Shown: positions 24,287-33,119 of the stretch, piece by piece | How the letters are laid out: the number at the start of each line of letters is the position of its first letter | Numbering within the stretch: the first letter of the stretch is position 1 | DNA from: CAZUCD01 sp964618855 | GTDB taxonomy: Bacteria > Sumerlaeota > Sumerlaeia > SLMS01 > JANRJK01 | DNA length: 34,660 bases | Assembly: GCA_964618855.1 (NCBI GenBank) | Contig: CAZUCD010000019.1 | Coordinates: 1 to 34,660 of the forward strand | Reading direction: 5' to 3' | The notes under the pieces: generated by a model | Told to the model about the DNA's origin: nothing | Seen by the model: only the letters and a program-made list of their open reading frames with translations | The model's database searches: none | Program-made: the position numbers and the translations under genes

Positions 24287-25318
24287 ATGTCCCGTCGAAT
24301 CTACATAGCGTGCACCGGTGGAACGATCGGCATGCGCCGCTCTGCGGGCGGGTACGCCCCCGAGCCGGGATTCCTCGCCGCACAGATGGCCACGCTGCCC
24401 GAGCTCCGCGTCCCCGGCATGCCGGACTACGACGTCTGCGAGTACGCGCCCCTACTCGATTCGTCGAACATGGGTCCGGAGAACTGGGTCCAGATCGCCG
24501 ACGACCTGCGAGCGCGCTACGACGACTACGACGGATTCGTCGTCCTGCACGGCACCGACACGATGGCATACACGGCCTCGGCGCTGTCGTTCATGCTGGA
24601 CGGCCTCGCAAAGCCCGTGGTCCTGACGGGCTCGCAGGTGCCCCTGTGCGAGGTGCGCAACGACGCGCGCGACAACCTCATCACCTCGATGCAGATAGCC
24701 GCGACCTGCGCCGTGCCCGAGGTGTGCATCTACTTTGGCGGGCTGCTCCTGCGCGGCAACCGCGCCAAGAAGGTCGATGCGCGCAGCTTCCAGGCCTTTG
24801 AGTCCCCGAACTTCCCCCCGCTCGGCACCGTCGGCGTGGACATCCGCATCGACCATCCAATCCTGCTTCCCCCCGGCGAGGGCGCGTTCGGGTTCCGTCC
24901 CGTCACCTCGACGCACGTCGCGGAGATCCGCCTCTTCCCCGGCATCTCGGCGAACGTCNNNNNNNNNNTCATCCGCAACTTCCTGCGCACGCCACTGCAA
25001 GGGGTCGTGCTCGGGACCTACGGGATGGGAAACGCGCCGGACCGCGACCACGACCTGCTCGACGCCCTGGCGGAGGCGAGCGCCCGCGGTGTCGTGATCG
25101 TGAGCTGCACGCAGTGCCTCCGCGGTGCCGTCAACCTCGGAGGATACGCGACGGGGACGGCCCTCGCGCGCGCCGGCGTGGTGAGCGGCGGCGACATGAC
25201 GACCGAGGCCACGCTCACCAAGCTCGCCTTCCTCCTTAGCCTCGGCCTCGCGCCGCAGGAGGTGCGCCTGCTGATGCAGCGCAGCCTCAGGGGGGAGCTC
25301 TCGAGTCCGCAGGACTAG
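24287..25318 (+). CDS. ansA: Type I L-asparaginase (contains assembly gap)
   Basis: The enzyme hydrolyses L-asparagine to aspartate and ammonia in the cytoplasm; type I because no signal peptide is present. Key motifs: YIACTGGTIGM (first catalytic Thr), VVLHGTDTMAYTASAL (second Thr with Asp), VLTGSQVPL, RNDARDNLITSMQIA, FGGLLLRGNRAKK, NLGGYATGTALARAGV and DMTTEATLTKLAFLLS. Length is about 343 residues as drawn. Ten Ns at 24959-24968 give four X residues between ISANV and IRNFLR; E. coli AnsA reads directly through that position, so the protein is likely four residues shorter. No good ribosome binding site precedes ATG 24287; the divergent neighbour may share its promoter region. It ends 51 bases before the kinase gene. 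Confidence 0.95.
   Translation: MSRRIYIACTGGTIGMRRSAGGYAPEPGFLAAQMATLPELRVPGMPDYDVCEYAPLLDSSNMGPENWVQIADDLRARYDDYDGFVVLHGTDTMAYTASALSFMLDGLAKPVVLTGSQVPLCEVRNDARDNLITSMQIAATCAVPEVCIYFGGLLLRGNRAKKVDARSFQAFESPNFPPLGTVGVDIRIDHPILLPPGEGAFGFRPVTSTHVAEIRLFPGISANVXXXXIRNFLRTPLQGVVLGTYGMGNAPDRDHDLLDALAEASARGVVIVSCTQCLRGAVNLGGYATGTALARAGVVSGGDMTTEATLTKLAFLLSLGLAPQEVRLLMQRSLRGELSSPQD
24959..24968. other. Assembly gap (10 Ns) inside ansA
   Basis: Ten Ns join two contigs. The left side ends in AACGTC and the right begins with TCATCCGC. Overlapping the shared TC gives AACGTCATCCGC (NVIR), which restores the family sequence without extra residues. The gap is probably a scaffolding placeholder with no missing bases. 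Confidence 0.9.
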
Positions 25319-25369
25319 CGGTCGCAGAACAGACTTGCCGCATGTGCACCCCTGCGGCAGGCATTGGGA

Positions 25370-28300
25370 ATGACGGAGGACTCAAGAAAAGCCGACTCGG
25401 CGGGTGCGTCCCGCAGGGCCCCGCCCCCGGGGCTGCCCGCGAATCCGTCCCTCTCCTACAACCCCATTCCCTCGGGCGAACTCGAGGAGACTTCGTCCCC
25501 GACACGCGCCCTTCCGCGGGCGGACGATGGGGGACCGGGCGCGACGATGCCCCATCCCGCACCGGAGGGTGACCCCGCCCCCTTCGACGCGGGGTTCACC
25601 CTGCTCCGCCTGATCGGCCGCGGGGGCATGGGCGAGGTCTGGGAGGGCATCCAGCGCAGGCTTTGGCGCCGCGTCGCGATCAAGCGCCTCCGACGCGGGG
25701 AGGGCTCCACCGCCGCGGGCATCCCGCAGGCCATGACGCGCGAGTTCCACGGCGAGGCCCTGACCTCAGCCCTCCTCGACCACCCGAACATCGTGCCCGT
25801 CTACGACCTCGGCTTCGACGTGGATGGGACGCCGCTCCTCGCGATGAAGATGGTGCACGGGCAGAGCTGGGACCGGCTGCTTCGCGTGGACTTCGATGCG
25901 CTCGGCGCGGAACTCCATCTCGCGCGGCACCTGCCCATACTCTCGCTCGTGGCGCAGGCCGTCGCATTCGCGCACTCCAAGGGCGTCGTCCACCGCGACC
26001 TCAAGCCCTCGCAGGTCATGGTCGGCGAGTTCGGCGAAGTGCTCCTGATGGACTGGGGGCTGGCGATCATGGTGGGGTCGCCGCCGGAGTTTGTCGGCGA
26101 GGAAACCCCGCGCGCGCTCTACCCGTGCACGGACTCCGCCATGAACCCGGCGGGCACCCCCGGCTACATGGCGCCCGAGCAGACCAGCCACGACGCGCGC
26201 GAAATCGGCCCATGGACCGATTCCTACCTCCTCGGGGGCCTGCTCTACCACCTTCTCACCGGGCAGCGCCCGCACCCGGGCGACAACAGCGACCAGGCAT
26301 TCCTGGCAGCAGCCGAGGGCATCGTCACGCCGATTGATGAGGCGGCGCCCGGCCGGCACATTCCCCCCGAACTCGCAGCCCTCGCGGCGAGCTGCCTGGA
26401 CCGCGCACCCGCGGCCCGCCCCACGGCCGCCGCCTTCGTCGAGGGCATCCACGACTACCTTTCCGGGGCGAGCCGCCAGCGCGAGTCGATCCAGCTCACC
26501 AACCAACTCGCGCAGGAGAGGATCGAGCCCACATACGCCGCCTTCGTGCATGCGCTGACGCGGCTCGGGCAGGCGCAGCGCCTGTGGCCTGAGAACCCGT
26601 CGGCGGCGCCGATTCGCGAGCGCATCGTCGAGGACTACACGGTGCTCGCGCTGAAGCTCGGCGACCTGACGCTGGCGCGGGCGCAGGCGGAGCGCATCGC
26701 GGACCCCGCGGTTCGTTCGCGAAGGCTCGGGGAGGTCGATGCCGCCATCGGCCGTTCGATCGCCCAGCGTCGCCGCGTGCGCCAGCTCTCCGCCGCCGCA
26801 TACCTGCTGCTCGGAACCATCATCGTGGGCGGCTACTTTTTCACGGCCAGCCTCAAGGCCGCCAACCGCGAGACCACCTTCCGCCTCGAGGAAACAGCCG
26901 CCGCGAGGAAGGCTGAGTCCGTCGCAAAGTCCGCCGCAGAGCAGGAGTCCGAGCGCGCACAGCTCCTCCTCGCGGATTCCCTCGTCGCCCAGGGACGCCT
27001 CGAGGAGGCCATCACGGAGCTTCTCCGCGTGCCCGAGGAGCGCCGCTTCTGGGAGTGGGCCTTCGTCCTCACTCGCGCGACCCGCGACCTCGTCACCATC
27101 CCATTCGAGTTCCACGAGTGGTCACCGGACAAGAGTGTCGCCCTCGGGTCCAACAGGGAGGACGGGCTCTGCGTGCTGCGGGCGGAGTCCGGGGAGGTCC
27201 TGATGAAACTGGCCCGTTCCGCTCCTGCTTCGCTCGTGTGGCGCTTCTCCCGCGACGGCAGGCATCTCGCATGGACTGGGGCCGGCAAGCCAATCAGCGT
27301 GATCGATACCGTTGGGCTCCGCGAGGTCGCCTCTGTTGACGCACCGACCACCGGCACGATCAGGGTCATCGAGCTCTCTCCCGACTGCAGCCGCATCGCC
27401 GTAGGGGATGATGCCGGCAACGTGCGCATCTGCGACCTCCAGGGGGGGCGCGAACTCGCGATCGGTGCCCATGGCAGGAACATCCGCGCGCTCTATTGGG
27501 GCGATCGCCGCCTGGTTTCCGTCTCGACCGACATGACGCGCAGGTCCGACCCGGATACCGGAGAATCGGAAATCCTGCGCCAGACATCCGCCATCGAGGG
27601 CCTCTTCCACTTCTTCGACGTGGGTTCCGACCAGTCCCGCAGGTACTTCGCCTTCACCCACTTCAGGCACGGTGCATTCCATGCAAAAGTGGACGAGGGT
27701 GGTCTCCGCCATGTGGACATGGAGTCCCGAACGATCAACTTCCTCAACTCGGTGCCGTGGCTCTTCATCACCTCGGGCTCGGCCCTCCCCAACTATCGCA
27801 TCATCAACGTCGAGACGGGTGACATCGTGGAAGGGGACCACCGCCTCGACGAGGACCTGGTATCGGCCCCCGCCGTATCCAGCCTGGCTGCTCCCTACGT
27901 TTCCCTCGCACTCCCGTCGAAGGACGAGGGAGAGGCGCTCGTTTCGATCGATGATTGGACTTTCAAGAAGTACACGCTGAATCCCCTGCGCCCGACCAAC
28001 CTCAACTACGAGGAATTCCCCCACGACACGAAGCGCTTGGTACCAACGCCGGACCTGAGCGCGGTCTGGTTGGTGGACGCCAACGGCATCACCCATCTGC
28101 GCCCATTCGCGGCGGAGTTCGTCGGCACGCCGATTCCCGGAACCACCGCATCATTCGGCCAAAGGGACAAGTACACGGCGCAGATTGCCGAGTACTGGCT
28201 GGAGCAGCGCGACACCTCGACCGGGGAGATCGTCTTCATCGGCGGCCGCATGTTCAACCTCTTCCTTGGCGGACGACTTACCTCCGATGGCCGGACCATC

Positions 28301-30124
28301 TACCTTCCCGGCAGGCGTGGGGACGAGTTCCTCATCGAGAAGTCCGACAGGGAGACGAATGCACTGCTGGCGACCTACCGCCTTCCGGGCATTTCCGTCG
28401 GTGGGGTGGCGCTGCACGCCGACACCGCTCGACTCGTCGCAATCGACGAGTCCGCCAGCAGGATCGCCAGCTTTGACCTCTCCGGGACCGAGACGGCCCC
28501 GGGGCCTTCCTTCGAGTCCGAACAGGCGGGAACGATCCTCGATGCAGAGTACTCCCCCGACGGCAGGCATTTGTTGGTCCCCGTCGAGGGCGGGAGGATC
28601 CTCATCCTCGATTCCCAGACCATGCGCGAGACCGGGGAGGTCGAGGCGCACCGGGGGCCGATCAACTCGCTGTCCTACTCCGCGAACACCCAGCAATGGG
28701 TGACGGTCGGCGCAGACCGCACAGTGAAGTTCTGGACAGGGACGGACTTCTCTCCCGTCGCCAGTCTCGGATTTGACTTTGATGTCCAGGGAGTCACGAT
28801 TTCGCGCAATGGCCGCTGGTTGCTGGCCTGGCCGGAACGCGGCCCCGCGATCCTGAAGGACATCGCGCGCGGGGAAGTCGTCTCCTCTCTCGAGCGGACG
28901 GACTTCCCCATGACCCGCGTCAGGTTCATCGCGGACGACACCCGGATCGTCGCCAACTCCGGCGGGGCCGCGAGGTTCTGGGACCCGCTGACCGGTCGCG
29001 AGACCTTCAACATCGACCGGGGCTTCGGCGAAATCAGCAACGACTCGCGCATGTTCATCTACTATGCGTCGGCATTCGATGGCACGCTCATGGAAATCGC
29101 GCCAACGCGCGCACGAGTGGCAAGCGACGGGCACAAACACGAGTTCCGCGAGGAACTCGAAGAATGGAAGATCCGGCGGCATCGCAAATGGTCCATCGCG
29201 CGTCTCCGATCGCGCATGCCACCCAGGATCGCCGAACTCGCCACCCTGGAGGGGTCCGTCCGCTCCCCGAGCAATGCCGCAGCCGCCCTCCTCCTCCTCA
29301 GGCTCACCGATGGGATTGAGGTGCCGGCGAGGGGTCCGAAACCGCTCGTCGAGGAAGCCTGGGCGCGATTCGTCATGACCAATGACAAACCCGATGCGCG
29401 AAGTGGGTCCGTTGACGGCCTGGATGAGATACGGGCGCTCTCGAAGCGGCTTCCCGAGTGTTCCCCCCTGCTGCGGGCCGGCCTGTTTGCCACATGCCTG
29501 ACACGCCTGCGCGACGCTGAAGCGCAGGAGAGTCTCCCCGATCCGGCGAACCTGGTGGTGCGTTCGCGCTGGCTCGTGGCGCTCTCCCTGCATGAGGAGG
29601 CCGAGGGGCGGCGCGAATCCGCGGCGATGCTCGCGCGCCGTGCGAGTGCCGTGCGACTCGCGGGGGGGATTCACCAGGGCGAGGCGGGCGTGCTCTTGAG
29701 CCAACTCGGGGTCGAACCCCCGCCCCCTCCCCCCGCCGACATCATCATGGAGCCGTCAACCGGACTTTCGCCCAGGGTGCTGCGGCGGTTCGCGGCGCGC
29801 GCGGCCGCTTCCCCAAGCCAGTCCGAAGTCTGGCGAATCCACGCAGATGTCTGGAAGGACGCCATGGCGGAAATCAGGGCCTATCTGGACGAAGTCGCCC
29901 CGCTTCCCGACTTGGAGTCCCAGCTCGAACGGATCCGCCAATCCCCCGCATGGCAACCATATCCGGAGGGCTACACGATGAAGCAACTCGTCGCGGAACT
30001 TCGCGAGAAGTACGAACGGCGAACGTACGGTGGACGCACTTTGGAAGAGGCGATCGCGGACGAGGGCAGGCGCATCGACGCACTCTATGCCTACCGGAGG
30101 AAACCGCAGGTTGGAGCGCCGTAG
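25370..30124 (+). CDS. Membrane-spanning Ser/Thr protein kinase with beta-propeller sensor domain
   Basis: The 1,584-residue protein has a disordered N-terminus, a Hanks-type kinase domain (about 75-370), a helical region, one transmembrane helix (about 473-493: LSAAAYLLLGTIIVGGYFF), a coiled coil, then a long WD40/PQQ-like propeller (SPDCSRIAVGDDAGNVRICD, EYSPDGRHLLVPV, WVTVGADRTVKFWTG, AARFWDPLTGRE) and a C-terminal helical domain. Kinase motifs: GRGGMGEVWEG (83-93), AIKRL, HRDLKPSQ (208-215), DWG (228-230) and MAPEQ. The catalytic-loop Asn that normally follows KPx is Gln215, while DWG for DFG is common in planctomycete-type kinases. The propeller would lie outside the cytoplasmic membrane and could sense a ligand. 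I chose ATG at 25370; TTG at 25364 or ATG at 25550 are alternatives. The next gene, 68 bases downstream, may be a partner. Confidence 0.93.
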   Translation: MTEDSRKADSAGASRRAPPPGLPANPSLSYNPIPSGELEETSSPTRALPRADDGGPGATMPHPAPEGDPAPFDAGFTLLRLIGRGGMGEVWEGIQRRLWRRVAIKRLRRGEGSTAAGIPQAMTREFHGEALTSALLDHPNIVPVYDLGFDVDGTPLLAMKMVHGQSWDRLLRVDFDALGAELHLARHLPILSLVAQAVAFAHSKGVVHRDLKPSQVMVGEFGEVLLMDWGLAIMVGSPPEFVGEETPRALYPCTDSAMNPAGTPGYMAPEQTSHDAREIGPWTDSYLLGGLLYHLLTGQRPHPGDNSDQAFLAAAEGIVTPIDEAAPGRHIPPELAALAASCLDRAPAARPTAAAFVEGIHDYLSGASRQRESIQLTNQLAQERIEPTYAAFVHALTRLGQAQRLWPENPSAAPIRERIVEDYTVLALKLGDLTLARAQAERIADPAVRSRRLGEVDAAIGRSIAQRRRVRQLSAAAYLLLGTIIVGGYFFTASLKAANRETTFRLEETAAARKAESVAKSAAEQESERAQLLLADSLVAQGRLEEAITELLRVPEERRFWEWAFVLTRATRDLVTIPFEFHEWSPDKSVALGSNREDGLCVLRAESGEVLMKLARSAPASLVWRFSRDGRHLAWTGAGKPISVIDTVGLREVASVDAPTTGTIRVIELSPDCSRIAVGDDAGNVRICDLQGGRELAIGAHGRNIRALYWGDRRLVSVSTDMTRRSDPDTGESEILRQTSAIEGLFHFFDVGSDQSRRYFAFTHFRHGAFHAKVDEGGLRHVDMESRTINFLNSVPWLFITSGSALPNYRIINVETGDIVEGDHRLDEDLVSAPAVSSLAAPYVSLALPSKDEGEALVSIDDWTFKKYTLNPLRPTNLNYEEFPHDTKRLVPTPDLSAVWLVDANGITHLRPFAAEFVGTPIPGTTASFGQRDKYTAQIAEYWLEQRDTSTGEIVFIGGRMFNLFLGGRLTSDGRTIYLPGRRGDEFLIEKSDRETNALLATYRLPGISVGGVALHADTARLVAIDESASRIASFDLSGTETAPGPSFESEQAGTILDAEYSPDGRHLLVPVEGGRILILDSQTMRETGEVEAHRGPINSLSYSANTQQWVTVGADRTVKFWTGTDFSPVASLGFDFDVQGVTISRNGRWLLAWPERGPAILKDIARGEVVSSLERTDFPMTRVRFIADDTRIVANSGGAARFWDPLTGRETFNIDRGFGEISNDSRMFIYYASAFDGTLMEIAPTRARVASDGHKHEFREELEEWKIRRHRKWSIARLRSRMPPRIAELATLEGSVRSPSNAAAALLLLRLTDGIEVPARGPKPLVEEAWARFVMTNDKPDARSGSVDGLDEIRALSKRLPECSPLLRAGLFATCLTRLRDAEAQESLPDPANLVVRSRWLVALSLHEEAEGRRESAAMLARRASAVRLAGGIHQGEAGVLLSQLGVEPPPPPPADIIMEPSTGLSPRVLRRFAARAAASPSQSEVWRIHADVWKDAMAEIRAYLDEVAPLPDLESQLERIRQSPAWQPYPEGYTMKQLVAELREKYERRTYGGRTLEEAIADEGRRIDALYAYRRKPQVGAP

Positions 30125-30192
30125 GGAGCACGTGCGACTTGCGCACCGGCGAACCTGTCGGCGTAATGCCGCCGTCCTAGCCCGAGAAGCCC

Positions 30193-31809
30193 ATGGCCAA
30201 CGAGGACCCCTCCGTCCCCGCGGGCACTGTCCCGCCCCCGCCCGCGTGGCTCTACCAGGCCATGACGGAGGGGCTGAATGCTGCCCAGCAGGGCAACGAC
30301 CGGATCCCCGTCGTGGGGCGCGAGACTCTGCCGCCGAGGGCGACGCCCCCCGGCTCCGCGCGAGCCGCGGCACCATCCGCCCCGAAGCCAGCCGCACCCC
30401 CCAAGCCGGCACCGCGCAAGTCCGCCCCGGCGCCCTCCCAGCACAACCCCCCGACGCCGCCCACGGCCAAACGCGAGGATTTCGACGAGTTCTCCAAGTC
30501 CATGGAGGACTCCGTTCCCGCCGCCCAGGTGAAGAAGGGCATCCCGGTGCCGGTGGTGGACACGGGGAAGAAGGAGTTCCGGGCCGACTGGGCGCCGACG
30601 ATCAGCGACAACCTCGTCGAGGCCCGCGTGCGCATCAAACAGCAGGAAGGCGACTCCACACCCATCGGCGCAGGTGCCAGCAGCCCAGGGCCCGGCGGCA
30701 CCCCGCAGTCCATCGTCACGGACACCCCGGCGAGCACGCCGATCGCCGGCCCGTTCAAGCCCGCCTCGTGGCTCGCCCACGAGCAGGACCTCCGCGTGAA
30801 GCGCAACGCCGAGCGCTTCTTCGCGTTCGGCACGATGTTCGTCGTCGCCTGCGCCTTCGTAGCGGGGGGACTCGGCGCGGTGCGCGAGGGGCTTGCGTTC
30901 GCGGGTTCCCGAAACCTCGGCAACGGCATCGCGCTCGTCATCCTGCTGCCGTTCGTGGTCATTTACTTGAGCGGGAAGCGCTGGGCGGGATGGGTGATGT
31001 GGGTCATCTGCGCGATCTCGGCCCTCATGTCGCTCCTCGCGACGGTGTTCATGGCCGGTGCCAAGCCATTCCTCGAGTTTGAGCTCGGGCTCAGCATCAC
31101 AGGCATCCCGATCCTCGGGATGGTGGGGAACATCCTCTGGTTCGCGGCATCCACCATCCTCTTCTTCGGCAAGCCATCCTCCGGCAGGAACCTGATGGGC
31201 CTGGGTGGGATGCTGCTCGGTGGGGGGCTGATGTTCACCCTTGTGACGACGGACTTCAATCCGCGGCTGGCGAACCCGATCATCGACGCGCGCGCGAGCC
31301 GACTCGGCGATCCCGCCGTCGGATTCTCCTACCAGAAGCCGGAGGGCTATGCTGGCTACCGCATGGCGGAGGACAACATCGCCGCGTTCTCCCTCACGCA
31401 CCGCAGGCCGATTCCGTCCACCGAGATCTTCCTCAACGACACGCAGACCCTTGGGTTCTTCCACCACCTCTCCAACCAGGGTTTTGGCAAGGAGAAGATT
31501 CCCCCTTCGATGTTCGCCCTCCTCGATGACTGCGAGGTCCTCGCAGAGCACGAGTTTGAGGTGAATGGAGCCATCTACTCCGAACGAAACTTCCGCCTAA
31601 AGGCGCACGGGGACCTGCCGGAGATCGTGGTGGCGACCGTGTGCACGGAACTCGAGGAACGCTGGCTGCACTTCACCGTGCTCGTGTACAGCGCGCGTCA
31701 CGGCGGCACGAACGCCGCGCTGGAACTCGCGACCAGCACGATGCAGGAACTGCTCGGCGGCTTCGACGTGGACACCCCGCCCCCGGGCGCGCGCCGACCG
31801 AAGCCCTAG
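30193..31809 (+). CDS. Polytopic membrane protein with proline-rich cytoplasmic N-terminus
   Basis: No family recognised. The 538-residue protein has about 205 residues of low-complexity Pro/Ala/Lys-rich sequence (PKPAAPPKPAPRKSAPAPSQ), then five predicted membrane segments (about 209-230, 243-260, 265-288, 301-325 and 334-352). A soluble C-terminal domain of about 185 residues follows (VGFSYQKPEGYAGYRMAEDN, then VVATVCTELEERWLHFTVLV), probably a mixed alpha/beta fold. With the positive charge before the first helix the N-terminus should be inside and the C-terminal domain outside. It follows the receptor kinase on the same strand and has many Ser/Thr in the proline-rich part, so it could be a phosphorylation target; that is inference. 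It converges with the next gene, leaving 11 bases between stops. Confidence 0.75.
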   Translation: MANEDPSVPAGTVPPPPAWLYQAMTEGLNAAQQGNDRIPVVGRETLPPRATPPGSARAAAPSAPKPAAPPKPAPRKSAPAPSQHNPPTPPTAKREDFDEFSKSMEDSVPAAQVKKGIPVPVVDTGKKEFRADWAPTISDNLVEARVRIKQQEGDSTPIGAGASSPGPGGTPQSIVTDTPASTPIAGPFKPASWLAHEQDLRVKRNAERFFAFGTMFVVACAFVAGGLGAVREGLAFAGSRNLGNGIALVILLPFVVIYLSGKRWAGWVMWVICAISALMSLLATVFMAGAKPFLEFELGLSITGIPILGMVGNILWFAASTILFFGKPSSGRNLMGLGGMLLGGGLMFTLVTTDFNPRLANPIIDARASRLGDPAVGFSYQKPEGYAGYRMAEDNIAAFSLTHRRPIPSTEIFLNDTQTLGFFHHLSNQGFGKEKIPPSMFALLDDCEVLAEHEFEVNGAIYSERNFRLKAHGDLPEIVVATVCTELEERWLHFTVLVYSARHGGTNAALELATSTMQELLGGFDVDTPPPGARRPKP

Positions 31810-31820
31810 GAGCCACCCCC

Positions 31821-33119
31821 CTACTCGGGCTGGACGATCACGTCGGAGTAGCCGGGATTCACGGAAACGAGCCGCGCGCGGATGCGGCGCGCCTCGCCGG
31901 TCAGGCCGGCCTCGTGCGCGGCACTCAGGGCGCGCAACTGGATGAAGAGCACATCCGGCCGCGCATCGGCCAGCCCCAGGAGCAGGCGCGCGCGGAACTC
32001 GCCCGCCCCGGCCAACTCGCCGCGCCGCGTTGCAACGTCGATGTCGTGCAGGATGGGCGCCGCCGGCAGGCGCCCGAGCAGCCACGCGATGTCCTCGGCT
32101 ACCGCATCCTCACGCCCGAGGCGCGTGTTGACGGCGATGCGTTCCAGCCTGATCGCGGGCACTTCAGGCGCGCCGGCGACAGCCCGCTCCACCAGGTCCC
32201 CCGCCTGAGACGGATCCGCGACACGCGCCATCAGCGCCAGGCCCACGGGATCCCCGGGGGACTTTGCGAGGCGAGCCTCAATGGAGGCCCGCCGCAGCCG
32301 CGTCAACTCCGCGAAGGCCCCCGTCGCATGCGCGCCCCCGACGCTGCACGTCGCCGGCGCGCCGACACGCGTCACGGCGTAGCGTCCCCGCTGGGGACAG
32401 GCCGGGAGCGCATCCAGCAGCCCGGTGGACGCCACGCGGTCCATCGTGACCGCCTCCCCCGCGGACAGCCCGTTGTGCGCAGCGTAGAACACGAGCGACT
32501 GGTCGATGACCGACAGGTTGCGCTGGCACGCGACGGCGTCGCGCACGGGCTTGGGCTGCCACAATTCCAGGAAGTCACGCCGCACGGCCACCTCGCGGCG
32601 GATGAAATCAGGCGTGGCGGGATCGGTCCCAAGGCGCTCCCAACGGGCTTGCACGAGGGCCCCCGGCGCATCGAACCGGTCCACGACATCCGGCACGAGG
32701 GATATCATCATCCGCGCGCTCTCCGCGAGCGAAGCGGCGCCCCCGAGCGTGCTGGTCATGCGCCCGCTCGCGGCATCCCACGCGTAGAGTTCCCCCTTCG
32801 GACGCGGAAGGAGTTCGGGCAGCAGCCCCTCCCCCTGGATCAGGGTGGGCGTCGGCTCGAGCCCGGGGTGACGCCGCTGGAACTCCGCCGCCGCATCCTG
32901 GAGCCGCTGCAGGTTCACGCGCGAGTTCGCGGCTGCATCCAGCTCGCTCGGCGATTCGCGGACGTACATCCCGAGCTCTCCCCACGCGCGCTCGAACCGC
33001 GACAGCCAGACGGCATCGACGGGCCCGGGCTGCTGCGAGCGTGCACCGGCGGCGAGCAGCAGGAAAGCCGCCATGGCCATCCTGCAGAGGCGCGCGCGCG
33101 CGGGCGCCGCCGCCATCAT
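31821..33119 (-). CDS. Secreted TPR-like protein with an embedded pseudopilin-type C-terminal domain
   Basis: ATG at 33119 overlaps the stop of the upstream TPR gene (ATGA), and the first 33 residues form a signal peptide (RLCRMAMAAFLLLAAGARSQ). The 432-residue protein has an N-terminal region of unknown fold with long helices, then at about 198-264 a segment with the spacing of PVC-type pseudopilin globular domains: CQRNLSVIDQSLVFYAAHNG, AVTMDRV, LPACPQRGRYAVTRVG and TCSVGGAH. The rest (from about 270) is helical with TPR-like Ala/Leu repeats. There is no prepilin leader or pilin helix. The function is unknown; the embedded domain suggests docking to, or mimicry of, a pseudopilus. It is last in a three-gene operon with a TPR protein and a nucleotide-sugar enzyme. 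Confidence 0.75.
   Translation of the reverse strand: MMAAAPARARLCRMAMAAFLLLAAGARSQQPGPVDAVWLSRFERAWGELGMYVRESPSELDAAANSRVNLQRLQDAAAEFQRRHPGLEPTPTLIQGEGLLPELLPRPKGELYAWDAASGRMTSTLGGAASLAESARMMISLVPDVVDRFDAPGALVQARWERLGTDPATPDFIRREVAVRRDFLELWQPKPVRDAVACQRNLSVIDQSLVFYAAHNGLSAGEAVTMDRVASTGLLDALPACPQRGRYAVTRVGAPATCSVGGAHATGAFAELTRLRRASIEARLAKSPGDPVGLALMARVADPSQAGDLVERAVAGAPEVPAIRLERIAVNTRLGREDAVAEDIAWLLGRLPAAPILHDIDVATRRGELAGAGEFRARLLLGLADARPDVLFIQLRALSAAHEAGLTGEARRIRARLVSVNPGYSDVIVQPE

Noticed and set aside
25336..25359. Hairpin TGCCGCA ... TGCGGCA after ansA as a terminator
   Set aside because: The stem is 7 bp, no T tract follows, and it lies right before the kinase start; not enough for a call.
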